This document shows positions 45,552-55,628 of a stretch of DNA of 64,000 nt, in pieces. Source of the DNA: an uncultured Eubacteriales bacterium (GTDB lineage Bacteria > Bacillota > Clostridia > Oscillospirales > CAG-272); the NCBI GenBank assembly GCA_905205065.1, contig CAJLCI010000006.1:29025-93024 (forward strand). The letters run 5' to 3'. How positions within the stretch are numbered: position 1 is the first letter of the stretch; each line of letters starts with the position of its first letter. The notes under the pieces were generated by a model. The model saw only the letters and a program-made list of their open reading frames with translations, ran no database searches and was not told the DNA's origin. A program made the translations under genes and the position numbers.

Positions 45552-46406
45552 TCATTCCCCTCTTTTTCTCGAACGGATTTTTTCAATCACCGTACTTCTC
45601 ACGCTGTCCGAAGGCAGGTACTCACCGAGAATATCTAAAAGCGAACTGTAGTCAAGATTACGTCTGAGCTTGCCTTCAAACGCCACCGAAATTGTTCCCG
45701 TCTCTTCTGAAACCACAATAACAACCGCATCGCTGTTTTCACTCATTCCGATTGCAGCACGATGTCTGGTCCCAAGGTCCTTAATTATATCGTCGTTTGC
45801 GGAAAGCGGAAGAAAACAGCCTGCCGCGTATATACGAAAATCCCGTATAATCATCGCGCCGTCATGAAGCGGCGCCTTATTAAAGAATATATTTTTAATA
45901 AGAAAAGTAGTCACGTTGGCGTTTACCGTTACACCACTGCTTACGATGTCACCGAGCTTTGTCCCCCGTTCAATTACAATAAGCGCGCCGGTTTTATCCT
46001 TAGACATGTCGCAGACTGCCTCGCTTATTGCCTCTATTGTACTCTCTCTCGTCTCTCTGGTATGATCTCCGGTCATTCCTATTATATTTCTGATCGAACC
46101 ACCGCCAACCTTTTCAAGCGCGCTGCGCAGTTCCGGCTGAAACAGAATAACAAGCGCAATCAGGCCTATTTGAAATACATTTTTCATCAAAAAGCTTAAC
46201 GCAACAAAGCCAAACAAATTGCTTATCACCTGAAGCGCAAAAAGAAACACTACTCCGAATGCAAGCTTTCCGGCACGTCTGTCCCGGAGGAACTTGAAAA
46301 CATAGTAAAACATTATTGCAACAACTGCAATATCAACTATATCCTTTATCTGAATAGAGGAAATCAGACTCAAAAAATTCCCGAACAGATCGCTGATTAC
46401 ATTCAC
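45552..46406 (-). CDS. cdaA: Diadenylate cyclase CdaA
   Basis: 284 residues. Three N-terminal membrane helices (IVDIAVVAIMFYYVFKFL and following), then the DAC domain with APLHDGAMIIRD (DGA motif) and LGTRHRAAIGMSE (RHR motif). It condenses two ATP to c-di-AMP, the osmotic and wall-homeostasis messenger. Start chosen at GTG 46406 because VNVISDLFGNFLS lines up with family N-termini and an AAAGGA lies 11 bases upstream; a longer frame to 46532 is possible. Confidence 0.93.
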   Translation of the reverse strand: MNVISDLFGNFLSLISSIQIKDIVDIAVVAIMFYYVFKFLRDRRAGKLAFGVVFLFALQVISNLFGFVALSFLMKNVFQIGLIALVILFQPELRSALEKVGGGSIRNIIGMTGDHTRETRESTIEAISEAVCDMSKDKTGALIVIERGTKLGDIVSSGVTVNANVTTFLIKNIFFNKAPLHDGAMIIRDFRIYAAGCFLPLSANDDIIKDLGTRHRAAIGMSENSDAVVIVVSEETGTISVAFEGKLRRNLDYSSLLDILGEYLPSDSVRSTVIEKIRSRKRGE

Positions 46407-46775
46407 CTGCAGACCATTCCTTTCCTCAGCGGAAACCGAATACACGGCAATCCCCAAACTGTATATCTGACACATAAGCCATTCATTATATATTATCACA
46501 TCATGATAAAAATTACAATTACTTTTGTACAATTTAAAGTTATTTTTTTGTTAATATATGCACTCCAAAAGCCGATTTGTCCTCAGATTTTACGGCAGAA
46601 TTCTGACCGCCAACGCAAAATATATAAATCCCGCAGCAAAATACTCATACTGCAGGATTTACGATATAACAACGAAAAACCGTTTGTTAAATTTCAGAGT
46701 CTAAAAAACAGTATTTTAAGACGCAATTTTCCAGAATAAGTATCTTAAAACACGGCATCCTATAAAAAATTCCCA
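46407..46775. other. Gene-free spacer between cdaA and the MFS gene
   Basis: No gene supported. It holds an imperfect hairpin, AAATCCCGCAG (46626-46636) / CTGCAGGATTT (46650-46660), which with the T-rich minus-strand tail could end the MFS transcript. The rest is AT-rich with no recognised structure. Confidence 0.5.
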
Positions 46776-47963
46776 TCAATGACCGGATGCGGTAATCCTA
46801 TTAAGAAGCTCCGTCATCACAAACGTAACAGAAGCCAGTACAATAAGATAAACGGGATACAGTGCAAGCGTAGTGTTCTCGGATATAACTCCAAACAGCG
46901 GCGGCATAATAGTAGTTCCAAGATATGCGCTGGCCATTTGGATTCCGATAATCGACTGAGAATTTTCAGAACCAAAGTTAGCCGGAGTCTCGTGAATAAC
47001 AGACGGATACACCGGAGCCGAGCCTAACCCGGCAATTACAATACCGGCACACGAAACCGCCGTCCACGAAACCGGTATGATCATAAGAATCAGTCCTAAA
47101 AATATAATCAAAAGACCGTATCTTATCATACGCCTGTCTCCTAAACGGTCAGCTATAAAGCCGGAGAAAAATCTGCCTGCTGTAATGCCCGCAAAGTAAA
47201 GCGATGCAAGCATTGCAGCCGTCTCTTCATTAATACCATGGCAGGAGACAAAATAGCTGCTCGCCCATAATCCTGCGGTAGATTCAAACGCGCAGTAGGA
47301 AAAAAAGGCAAGCATAATCAGCGGAACACCGCGTATTTTAACCGAGCTGATAAATCCGACTGGCTTATCTGCTCCGTTATCACCGGAACTTCCATTATTA
47401 CTTTTCAAACTTTTGTCAGCCTTTTTCCAAAGCGGAAGACTGAAAAAAAGAGCGGCTGTCAAAATAAACTGCGCGACGGCAATTGTCCTGTATCCCGATT
47501 GCCATCCGAGCCTGCTGCGAAGGCAAAGTCCCATAATATAAGGTCCCGCCGAAGCCCCTATTCCCCAAAAACAGTGAAGCCAACTCATATGGCGAGAGGA
47601 ATAATGCAGCGCAACATAATTATTGAGAGCGGCATCTACGGCACCCGCGCCAAGGCCATATGGAACTGCAAGTATACAAAGCATCCAAAATTCCCCGGAC
47701 AGCGAAAAACCAAAAAGCGCCGCCGCTGTCATAAATACGCTTACCGCTGTTACCGGTCCCGTACCGAATTTTCTGTTCAGTCTGTCTGAAAGCAAGCTTG
47801 ATACTACCGTTCCAATCGAAATAATCATCGAAATGATTCCTGCAAATGATACAGGAACCGCCATCTGCGGCTGCATTGACGGCCATGCGGCTCCAAGAAT
47901 AGCATCCGGAAGCCCTAAGCTGATAAATGCAGCGTATATCACCGCTAAAATTAAAGAATACAT
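46776..47963 (-). CDS. Major facilitator superfamily transporter
   Basis: 395 residues, 12 predicted membrane segments. The motif A-like loop SDRLNRKFGTGPVTA and FIADRLGDRRMIRYG are MFS hallmarks. The order of helices and the SWLHCFWGIGASAGPYIMG segment recall sugar/fucose-permease-like (FucP/YbjJ-type) members. Its location at the end of the carbohydrate locus suggests uptake of a released sugar, but the substrate is not readable from sequence. AAGGGAATGG precedes the ATG. Confidence 0.85.
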   Translation of the reverse strand: MYSLILAVIYAAFISLGLPDAILGAAWPSMQPQMAVPVSFAGIISMIISIGTVVSSLLSDRLNRKFGTGPVTAVSVFMTAAALFGFSLSGEFWMLCILAVPYGLGAGAVDAALNNYVALHYSSRHMSWLHCFWGIGASAGPYIMGLCLRSRLGWQSGYRTIAVAQFILTAALFFSLPLWKKADKSLKSNNGSSGDNGADKPVGFISSVKIRGVPLIMLAFFSYCAFESTAGLWASSYFVSCHGINEETAAMLASLYFAGITAGRFFSGFIADRLGDRRMIRYGLLIIFLGLILMIIPVSWTAVSCAGIVIAGLGSAPVYPSVIHETPANFGSENSQSIIGIQMASAYLGTTIMPPLFGVISENTTLALYPVYLIVLASVTFVMTELLNRITASGH

Positions 47964-48019
47964 ATTTTTTCCATTCCCTTCTGATGTGGAAAAATGTATG
48001 CGGAATCAATATAACTTAA

Positions 48020-48049
48020 ATACGGAGCGGCATAAAAGCTGCTCCGTAT
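48020..48049 (-). terminator. Terminator of the SGNH hydrolase gene
   Basis: ATACGGAGC (48020-48028) / GCTCCGTAT (48041-48049) with a 12-nt interval, followed on the minus strand by a T-rich run. 30 bp beyond the SGNH stop. Confidence 0.6.
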
Positions 48050-48078
48050 TGTCTGTTAAACATTAAGCTAACTCAGAA

Positions 48079-48753
48079 TTACTCCTTAAATCCAAGAATA
48101 CCGCTTTCGAGCACTATTCTCATCCACTGATCCGCAATAACTCCATGACCTGCTTCGGTCGGATGAATACCGTCCCATATCCAATAGCTGGGCTCTCGTA
48201 CCTGACACATCTCTTCAAATTTGTCTGCAAGCGGAACATATAGAGTGTGATAATCATCTGAAATTCTGTGAAGCGCCTCAATTTCCTCACGGACCATTTT
48301 ATGACGTGCCTTATAGACATCCTCCTCAAGCTTTACAGGAAGAATAAACGGCTCACATAAAATCAGCTTTGTCTCCGGATTATGCTCAAGAACCTCGTCA
48401 AGGAGCTGTCTGTAAATTTCTTCAAACTCCTGCGTATGTTCAGGATCGTCTTTCCAGAGCCAATAGTCATTCATACCGACAAGTATACTGAAAACATCCG
48501 GATGCTCAGCAAAAATATCCTCCTCACGGCGGTCATAAATCTGCTCAATGTTGTCTCCCGAAACACCCCTGTTTATAAACGAGATATGCTTGTCCGCATA
48601 CTTAAGTCCCATCGTTCCCGCAATGATATATATAAAAGTATGACCGATCTGATGATTTAAATCATCCCGCGCTATCGGATCTTTATATCTGTTTCCGTCT
48701 GATACAGAATCTCCCTGAAACAAAATAATTGTATTTTCCTTTTTATTTTCCAT
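48079..48753 (-). CDS. SGNH/GDSL hydrolase, esterase-like
   Basis: 224 residues, cytoplasmic (no signal peptide). The four SGNH blocks are present: FQGDSVSDG (Ser), NRGVSGDN (Gly), LVGMNDYW (Asn), DGIHPTEAGHG (Asp/His). Such enzymes remove acetyl or other acyl groups from carbohydrates. GenBank-style relatives in carbohydrate loci suggest deacetylation of imported oligosaccharides. AAAGGAATGGTGG lies before the ATG. It follows the DUF4838 gene in the same direction. Confidence 0.88.
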   Translation of the reverse strand: MENKKENTIILFQGDSVSDGNRYKDPIARDDLNHQIGHTFIYIIAGTMGLKYADKHISFINRGVSGDNIEQIYDRREEDIFAEHPDVFSILVGMNDYWLWKDDPEHTQEFEEIYRQLLDEVLEHNPETKLILCEPFILPVKLEEDVYKARHKMVREEIEALHRISDDYHTLYVPLADKFEEMCQVREPSYWIWDGIHPTEAGHGVIADQWMRIVLESGILGFKE

Positions 48754-48904
48754 TTATACCACCATTCCTTTAAAAGATATTTAAAATGATATTTCTTAGC
48801 CGCCCACCCGAACTCCGATGAATTATGCACTCCTGCAAACAAATTTCCGTGTCATAGCTGTAATAGCGGCATGGCCGGTTTTACAGATTAAATACTGAAA
48901 TTAC

Positions 48905-50509
48905 TTAATCTTTAAAAATCTCTTCTATAGCCCATCCTCTGTCGAGCATATCTACCGCATCCATAAGCCATTCAGAATACTGAGTTTTGGAATAATTTAC
49001 CGGATTTGCCTGGTACTCCGAAAACAGCATTCGCGCGAGATACATTTCGTTGCGTGCGAGAGCAACATGGTGCGGATGAATTGATTCCCACAGTCTATAG
49101 GCCTGACGTGCAAACGACAGATCATAACCGGAACCATCTTTCTTCTTTGCAGGAAGTATGTCCCGCGGGCGGCTGTGCGTATCAAAACACTTTCCGTCGC
49201 AGGCAAGCTCCGTAAAGCGGTCAATATACTCTCTGATAACGGGAGCTGCTTCTTTACCGTAAAAATGTACAAGCGCGTTGTCCATTCTTTCGCTGTATTC
49301 TTCCGCACTCATACGCGGACGCTTAAGAAGAGCCTCCGCCAAGACCAAACGCACGTCGCTGAATTCAAGTTCAGACTGCATACGATCAAACTGTAAAAGA
49401 ACACCGTCAACGCCTATCTCACTGTAAAATGCAACATTTTGTCTGATAATATCAAAGTTCGGGAATGTAGCCGGAAAATAATAATAATCAGAAGTAAAAT
49501 CTATCACGAATAAGCTTCCGCAAAGCTTTCTCCAAGCGCGGAGCTTCTTCGCAAACGCAGAATTCCGATCACATGAATCATCGCAGACAGGATGTGATGA
49601 ACACAGCGTACGATCTGCAACAATAACACGGACATTATCACCGAGATAATTCTTAGGAGGTTCCAATGTAACCGAAGTCGCAGCAATTGTCAGATACGCG
49701 CTTGGATCCACGGCTGCCAGTCTTTTGGCTGCCTCGCGGACAAGCTCAAAATACGCTCCGCATATAGTTCCCTCTCTCTCGGCAGCCGCCGTACATTCGG
49801 GGCATTTGCAGAAAACGTATGTTTTTTCTCCGGTTTCGTCCTCATGATGATGACAATACTCACAGCGACATTCACCTGTTGAATTCCATATAAGCCTCTG
49901 CTCGGCAACAGCCTGTCTGATCATGCTTTCATGATAATCTCCGCTGTTAAGGCAAGGAATCGGGTTTTCATTATAACGGTATGCTGTATGACGAAGCAAC
50001 TGCTCATAGTATGTATCACCGCAAACTGCAAACGGAAAAGCTCCTTCAGGCTCTACATTCATAAGAGGAACGGCTGCAGGGGTTCCTTCAAAAGAATACT
50101 CAAATTTTTCAGGAAGAGAAATAGTTTCCGTTTTTTCGGGTTCTCCTCCGCCGCGTGCGTCATAACCTATGAACGACGAAATAAAGTAAGCCATCGCATT
50201 CCACAGGCCACGTGAATTCCCCACCTTGATTTCTGCTTTACCGTCAGATATCACGATAGAAAAGGCATCTCCCTTAAGCGTCATGGACGGATCCGCTCCG
50301 TCTCCGGCAACGGCAATAAAAATCTCTGTCATACCGTCTTTTCTTGCGTCAGGCGACTTGATCTCAATATCACATTCCGTCGCGGTTTTTATAACCTCTG
50401 CAAGAGCTGTGGCAGCTTCAAATGCATTGCTCGGATCTCTTTCAACTCCGGTAACACAAATAATTTCAGACACAGCTGTCTTATCCTTAACAAGGTAATT
50501 CTTTTTCAC
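48905..50509 (-). CDS. DUF4838 protein, glycosidase-associated
   Basis: 534 residues, no obvious signal peptide. The N-terminal ~130 residues look like the beta-rich module that precedes DUF4838 (GH67 N-like, RGLWNAMAYFISSFIG), followed by a barrel-like region with NVRVIVADRTL and YYYFPATFPN. A cysteine-rich insert, CRCEYCHHHEDETGEKT then FCKCPEC, stands out and suggests a bound metal. DUF4838 proteins sit in polysaccharide loci but lack a proven activity. Start is GTG at 50509 after AAAGGA. Gene is separated from the lipoprotein gene above by a terminator. Confidence 0.82.
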   Translation of the reverse strand: MKKNYLVKDKTAVSEIICVTGVERDPSNAFEAATALAEVIKTATECDIEIKSPDARKDGMTEIFIAVAGDGADPSMTLKGDAFSIVISDGKAEIKVGNSRGLWNAMAYFISSFIGYDARGGGEPEKTETISLPEKFEYSFEGTPAAVPLMNVEPEGAFPFAVCGDTYYEQLLRHTAYRYNENPIPCLNSGDYHESMIRQAVAEQRLIWNSTGECRCEYCHHHEDETGEKTYVFCKCPECTAAAEREGTICGAYFELVREAAKRLAAVDPSAYLTIAATSVTLEPPKNYLGDNVRVIVADRTLCSSHPVCDDSCDRNSAFAKKLRAWRKLCGSLFVIDFTSDYYYFPATFPNFDIIRQNVAFYSEIGVDGVLLQFDRMQSELEFSDVRLVLAEALLKRPRMSAEEYSERMDNALVHFYGKEAAPVIREYIDRFTELACDGKCFDTHSRPRDILPAKKKDGSGYDLSFARQAYRLWESIHPHHVALARNEMYLARMLFSEYQANPVNYSKTQYSEWLMDAVDMLDRGWAIEEIFKD

Positions 50510-50689
50510 AAAAACTCATTCCTTTCAAAACCGGTCAGTCTACAGCAAAACAATACAAACTGCTCACAGTTATCCTCCGGCAAAATAAACACAGCACATA
50601 CGGCCAGACCTTATGGCTTGTCTTTTATCCTTTATTTTTTTAGTTGCATTTTCAAGACAACGTTGAAAACACAAATAGAAAAACAAAAT

Positions 50690-50737
50690 GGCACGGAAAC
50701 GGTTATACGGATACCGCATAACCGCAGATTCCGTGCC
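50690..50737 (-). terminator. Terminator of the solute-binding-protein operon
   Basis: GGCACGGAA (50690-50698) / TTCCGTGCC (50729-50737) encloses an inner CGGTTAT/ATAACCG stem; minus-strand tail ATTTTGTTTTT. It lies 38 bp past the first lipoprotein gene's stop. Confidence 0.8.
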
Positions 50738-50774
50738 GGACAAAAGCTAAATCTTCGTACTCTTTAATAATATC

Positions 50775-52295
50775 TTAGAACGATCTGTCGCGGTAAAAAT
50801 CGACCATAGCATCAAGATTTGTCTGAGCCGCGTCGTAACTTGATTCAATTCTTGATACAAAATTGAAAGCATAGCCGTATTTAAGCTCATAAGCCATCAA
50901 AAGATCTCCGCGCCAGCTTCCGAGAAATGACCAGTCGAACGAGAGCGTATCCTTTATTATATTAAAGCATCTTCTCGCGTCTTGGTCGCGCGCAACCTTA
51001 CTCTGCAACACAACTTCGTTTAAGTTGTAATCAAGTGTGTCAACAGAATATGCGCTCATAACCTCAAGACATGTAATTGCAAAATCAGGATCAGTACAGG
51101 TTTTCGGAACTACATATGCCGTAAACCATGCGGGATTTGCTGCGGAAGTATAATTCTCCTGCGCTTCGTTATACTTTGCATTCGGAAGAACTCCGCAGTA
51201 GTCTTCCATTCCGCGGAGAGAAAATGAGTTTGCGAGCATTACATATCCAAATGCAAGTTGACTGTTTCCGAAGAGAGTCATATAATCATCGCTTCCGGTA
51301 ACTCCCTCATAATACATATAGTCTGTATTTATGATATTCTGGAAGAAGTATTCTACCTTACGCACATGCTCTTCATCCTTGCAGTAAAGAACAGGATATC
51401 CCTCATCGCCGATTTTTGAAACAGCGGTATCAAGCCCTGTAATATTGTCGTAAAGCGTCATTCCTCCCGATCCGACTCCCCAGCAGTCATTTTCGTCGAA
51501 CTCTTGGTCACCGTTGAGATCCTGAGTACAAGCCATAGCGCTCGCCATCATATTCTCGATTGTCCATGTACCGTCAAATACCTGCTGATATGGACTCTCG
51601 CAATTATAACGGTCAAGAATATCCTGGTTGAATACCATCATTCGGTTTGAACAGTCATCCCATATGTTAATCGCTCCCGCAATCGTATAAATCTGATTGC
51701 CGAAAAGCGTACACTGCTTTACAAATGTCTGGTTCCACCACGAATGTGTTTCATCAAACGCCGAATAATCCATGAGATTGAGAACGGCGTCATTCTGTGC
51801 GCAGTTCATGCCTTCCATGAGTGAAAGGAGAGCCGCGTCGTAATCGTCTGTTCCGGCGTCCTTATCCATATTGATTTTATCGGCAATCTCCTCAGACGTT
51901 TTTCCCCAAACAGGAGTTATTTCTATACCGAGAAGCTCCTCCGTTGAACGGTTACGTTCAAATATTGATTTCTGGAATACGTCGGAACCGGCGTCCTCAA
52001 ACCAAACCTCATTAGCGCTTTCACCTATTGCACTGTATCCGTGTGAACCCGGCTCAAGTGCATAAATACGAAACTTTCTTCCCGAATAATCTGATTTTCT
52101 TGCCCCATAAAGTTCCTCGACAAGTTTCTCCGATTCGGTCTGTTCTGTTTCCGAAGTGCCATTGCCTGTCTGTGTTCCCTCCTGCGGATTGTTCTCTTCA
52201 TTTCCTCCGCATGAAAATAACATTGCAGCCGTCATGACCGAAACAAGCAAAAGCGAAACTATTTTTATTATATTTTTATTTTTATCATTTTTCAT
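50775..52295 (-). CDS. ABC-type extracellular solute-binding lipoprotein (paralog 1 of 3)
   Basis: 506 residues. Signal peptide with lipobox MLFSC; a charged linker, then the binding-protein fold with ANEVWFEDAGSDVFQKS and TEELLGIEITPVWG, shared with the two neighbours. QDLNGDQEFDENDCWG is an EF-hand-like D-x-N-x-D-x-x-x-D loop. The protein is tethered outside the membrane and would bind an oligosaccharide for an ABC importer, but no permease or ATPase gene lies in the window. The start is the ATG at 52295, AAGGGG upstream, rather than an in-frame TTG at 52322. Confidence 0.88.
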   Translation of the reverse strand: MKNDKNKNIIKIVSLLLVSVMTAAMLFSCGGNEENNPQEGTQTGNGTSETEQTESEKLVEELYGARKSDYSGRKFRIYALEPGSHGYSAIGESANEVWFEDAGSDVFQKSIFERNRSTEELLGIEITPVWGKTSEEIADKINMDKDAGTDDYDAALLSLMEGMNCAQNDAVLNLMDYSAFDETHSWWNQTFVKQCTLFGNQIYTIAGAINIWDDCSNRMMVFNQDILDRYNCESPYQQVFDGTWTIENMMASAMACTQDLNGDQEFDENDCWGVGSGGMTLYDNITGLDTAVSKIGDEGYPVLYCKDEEHVRKVEYFFQNIINTDYMYYEGVTGSDDYMTLFGNSQLAFGYVMLANSFSLRGMEDYCGVLPNAKYNEAQENYTSAANPAWFTAYVVPKTCTDPDFAITCLEVMSAYSVDTLDYNLNEVVLQSKVARDQDARRCFNIIKDTLSFDWSFLGSWRGDLLMAYELKYGYAFNFVSRIESSYDAAQTNLDAMVDFYRDRSF

Positions 52296-52334
52296 TTCAG
52301 AAGTATTCCCCTTATTGGTCAATAATAGGCAATT

Positions 52335-53843
52335 TTATGATCTTAATTTGTCAAACTGATCAATCATGCTGTCAAGGCCTGCCTGAGCCGCATCAATAGT
52401 AGATGCAAGACGGGAAGCAAGTGTAAATGACATACCCTGCTTCAAATCAAAGCATACTGTAAGTCCGCTTGTCCAGTCGCCCAAATCCGCCCAGTCAACA
52501 GATATTGTCTTCTTTACGATTTCAAGAACTTCTCTTGAATCGTTATCTCGCGTAAGCTTGGATTCAAACAAAATATCATGCAGGCTGTAATCAAGTGTAT
52601 TCACAGAATAACCGCTCATTGCCTCAAGACATGTAACAACCATATCCGGTTCAGCACAGTTTTTGGGAAGTACATATGCTGTACAGAAAGCCGTATTGCT
52701 TGTAGAAGTATAAGAAGTCTGCCCTGCGTTATACTTAGGCATCGGAAGAATTCCGTAGTCATCTTCCATAGAGCGGAGCGCAAAGGTGTGAGTAAGATTA
52801 GTCATAGCAAAACCTATCTGACCTCTTTCAAACATATCCTCGTAAGAATCATCTCCGTTTACACCCTGATTGTACAGGCAGTCAGAATTTGTAACATTGT
52901 CAAACCAATACTGGCATTTTTCAATATTTTCCTCAGTATTTGCAATAATCTCCGGCGTACCTTCGCTGCCCATGCGTGCAATTCCGCTGTCAAATCCTTC
53001 AAGCGCAGCAACTATTCCGCTTCCGTATGTACCGATACCCCAGCTGTCGTTTTCATCGTAATCGGTATCACCGTTAAGATCCTGCGTTACCGCCTTCGCA
53101 CGTGTCATAAGAGCATCAACGGTCCATGTTCCGTCGAAAACCTCCTGATAAGGCACTGTGCAGTTATTTTTCTCAAGAAGATTTTTGTTAAAAAGCAATA
53201 CATTTGTCGCACAGTCATCCCAAATGTTCAGAGCGCCTGCTACAGCGTAAACATCCTCTCCGAAAAATGTACAATCTTCCAGCAGCCTCTGATTCCACCA
53301 CTCATGGGAGGCGTCAAAAGAGCTTACATCATTGAAGTTAAGGGTATTTCCGTTCTGCGCTGCCGTCATTGCAGTGCTTATTGAAAGAAATGCCGCGTCA
53401 TAATCGTCTACGCCTGCATTAACATCCTGATTAATTCTTTCCAATATCTGACCGGAGCTTTCACCCCATACAGGCGTAATCTCTACGTTAATCAATTCCT
53501 GCGTCTTCCGGTTGCGTTCATATACGCTTTTCTGAAGAACATCGGATCCGGCGTCCTCGAACCATACCTCGTTTGCAGTATCACTAATGGAGGTATACCA
53601 TGTACTGCCTGCGGGAAGCGCAAGAATACGAACCTTCTGACCATTGTAATTTCTGTCACCGTAAAGACTTTCGACAAGAGCATCAGCATCGCTTTGTTCT
53701 TCATCTTTTGCGGATGTTGTCACAGACGAGTCAGTTTCTTTTTCCTTTCCCGACCCACTATCCGTACACGAAGCAAAAGCCGTAACCGACATAATTGCAA
53801 CGAGACCGAAACAGATCAGTTTAGTCAATTTTTGATTTGTCAT
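52335..53843 (-). CDS. ABC-type extracellular solute-binding lipoprotein (paralog 2 of 3)
   Basis: 502 residues. Lipobox in AFASC after a leader (LICFGLVAIMSVTAFA). It keeps the ANEVWFEDAGSDVLQKS block, VEITPVWG and the calcium-like loop QDLNGDTDYDENDSWG. Clearly paralogous to both neighbours. AAAGGAAGGTCATATTA precedes the ATG. Lies between paralogs 1 and 3 in the same direction. Ligand unknown. Confidence 0.88.
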   Translation of the reverse strand: MTNQKLTKLICFGLVAIMSVTAFASCTDSGSGKEKETDSSVTTSAKDEEQSDADALVESLYGDRNYNGQKVRILALPAGSTWYTSISDTANEVWFEDAGSDVLQKSVYERNRKTQELINVEITPVWGESSGQILERINQDVNAGVDDYDAAFLSISTAMTAAQNGNTLNFNDVSSFDASHEWWNQRLLEDCTFFGEDVYAVAGALNIWDDCATNVLLFNKNLLEKNNCTVPYQEVFDGTWTVDALMTRAKAVTQDLNGDTDYDENDSWGIGTYGSGIVAALEGFDSGIARMGSEGTPEIIANTEENIEKCQYWFDNVTNSDCLYNQGVNGDDSYEDMFERGQIGFAMTNLTHTFALRSMEDDYGILPMPKYNAGQTSYTSTSNTAFCTAYVLPKNCAEPDMVVTCLEAMSGYSVNTLDYSLHDILFESKLTRDNDSREVLEIVKKTISVDWADLGDWTSGLTVCFDLKQGMSFTLASRLASTIDAAQAGLDSMIDQFDKLRS

Positions 53844-54034
53844 TAATATGACCTTCCTTTCTGCTCACTATATTAATTATTCGGAAATTGACCATGTCAC
53901 AGCTTAATCAACACAGCCGCGAATAAAATGCACAGATAATTTCCCGCTGAGCGAATACATCGCTTTGAAAACGATGAGTTTATAGAATCACACTATGGTG
54001 AAAGCTATCAAAATAAATATACAACCTCATTTAC

Positions 54035-55564
54035 TTAGTTGTCGGAGATCCTTCTGAAATTGTCAATCATCTCGTCAAGACGCGCGTTCGCCGATTCATA
54101 CTCAGCTTCAATTTTAGATGCAAGGGTAAACGGCCATCCGCTTTTTATATCATATATTCCGACAAGATTTCCTCTCCAGTCTCCGACATATGACCAGTCA
54201 AATGATATCGTTCCCTTTAAAATTTCGAGTACCTCACGGGATTCTTTATCCCTTGTAAGCTTAGTTTCAAAGAGAATTTCATGAAGGTTCTTGTCAAGAG
54301 TTCCAACCGAATATGCGCTCATAGTTTCAAGGCAAACCGCAGCCATCTCAGGATCAGTACAGTTTTTCGGTATGCCGTAAACCGTATACATTGAACCGTT
54401 TACCGAACCTGCATAGTTTTCCTGCTGTTCATTGTATTTTGCAAGAGGAAGAACCCCGTACTCGTCCTCCATGTTTCTGAGAGTAAACAAAGTTGCAAGG
54501 TTTGCATACATCATTCCGGACTGGCCTTTTTCAAAAAGCTCCAAATATGAAGTTTCTCCGGCAATTCCCTGTTCGTAAAATGCGTCGCTGTTCATAACAG
54601 TATCAAAAAACGCCTGTACCTTATTTATATGATCCGCGGTATTGCAAACAATTTCCGGAACTCCCTCTGATGTCATATGTGTGATTGTAGTATCGCATCC
54701 GAACATTCCGTTGTAAAGCAAAATTCCTATACCGGCGCAGCCCCAGCCGTCAGAATCATCCATTTCTCCGTCTCCGTTGAGATCCTGAGTACTTTTCTGC
54801 ATCGTAGCGCGCTGATTGTCTATCGTCCATGTTCCGTCAAAAACCTGCTGATAAGGATCGTCGCAGTTATATGACTCAAGATAGTCCTTATTAAATACAA
54901 GAACATTGTTTGAGCAATCATCCCATATGTTTATAGCTCCCGCAATGACATACAGATCTGTTCCGAAAAGCGTAATATTGTCTACAAAATTTTCATTCCA
55001 CCATGTGTGGTCAGAGTCAAACGCCTGTATATCATTAAGATTGAGCAAATATCCGTTGGAAGCCGACGTCATAAGCTCAGCCAAACTGGTCATAGCCAAA
55101 TCAAAATCATCCTGAGCGGTCAAAGCGGCGGCGTCAACCATTTCGCGCGTCTTATCCGCGGCTCCTCCCCATACCGGCGTTATCTCAACATTTAAAAGCT
55201 CCTCAGTTTTCCTGTTGCGCTCATAAATTGATCTTTCCAAAACATCTGAAGAATTTTCCTCAAACCAAACCTCATTTGCAGTATCACTTATATTGCTATA
55301 CCACAAATTTCCCGCTTCAATTGCAAGAATCCGAAGCTTTGCACCCTTAAAATCATAATCTCCGTAAAGAGATTCAGCAAGTGAGGCCGCCGTATCCTCG
55401 CCTTCTGCGTCGGCCGGGGAGGTCTCTCCGGATGTAACGACAGAGTTCGTTTCCTTTTGTTTATCATCCGAATCACATGAAGCAAAAAGTGAAATAAACA
55501 ATCCCAACACAATCAAAACGGCAACTTTTCTTTTAGCGGTACTAAGATTAAATACTCTTTTCAT
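54035..55564 (-). CDS. ABC-type extracellular solute-binding lipoprotein (paralog 3 of 3)
   Basis: 509 residues. Signal peptide with lipobox LFASC; the ANEVWFEENSSDVLERS block, VEITPVWG, and QDLNGDGEMDDSDGWG, the third version of the calcium-like loop. GGAGG precedes the ATG. It follows the DUF2961 genes by 64 bp and precedes paralog 2 by 191 bp, so it is probably the first lipoprotein gene of the operon. Ligand unknown. Confidence 0.88.
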   Translation of the reverse strand: MKRVFNLSTAKRKVAVLIVLGLFISLFASCDSDDKQKETNSVVTSGETSPADAEGEDTAASLAESLYGDYDFKGAKLRILAIEAGNLWYSNISDTANEVWFEENSSDVLERSIYERNRKTEELLNVEITPVWGGAADKTREMVDAAALTAQDDFDLAMTSLAELMTSASNGYLLNLNDIQAFDSDHTWWNENFVDNITLFGTDLYVIAGAINIWDDCSNNVLVFNKDYLESYNCDDPYQQVFDGTWTIDNQRATMQKSTQDLNGDGEMDDSDGWGCAGIGILLYNGMFGCDTTITHMTSEGVPEIVCNTADHINKVQAFFDTVMNSDAFYEQGIAGETSYLELFEKGQSGMMYANLATLFTLRNMEDEYGVLPLAKYNEQQENYAGSVNGSMYTVYGIPKNCTDPEMAAVCLETMSAYSVGTLDKNLHEILFETKLTRDKESREVLEILKGTISFDWSYVGDWRGNLVGIYDIKSGWPFTLASKIEAEYESANARLDEMIDNFRRISDN

Positions 55565-55628
55565 AAAAATACCTCCATTTAATATATATATTTTTATTAT
55601 TTATAATATATTAATTCCGTTTTCTGCA

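Noticed and set aside
50510..50774. ABC permease or ATPase genes for the three binding proteins
   Set aside because: I looked between and around the lipoprotein genes; only terminator structure and spacer are present.
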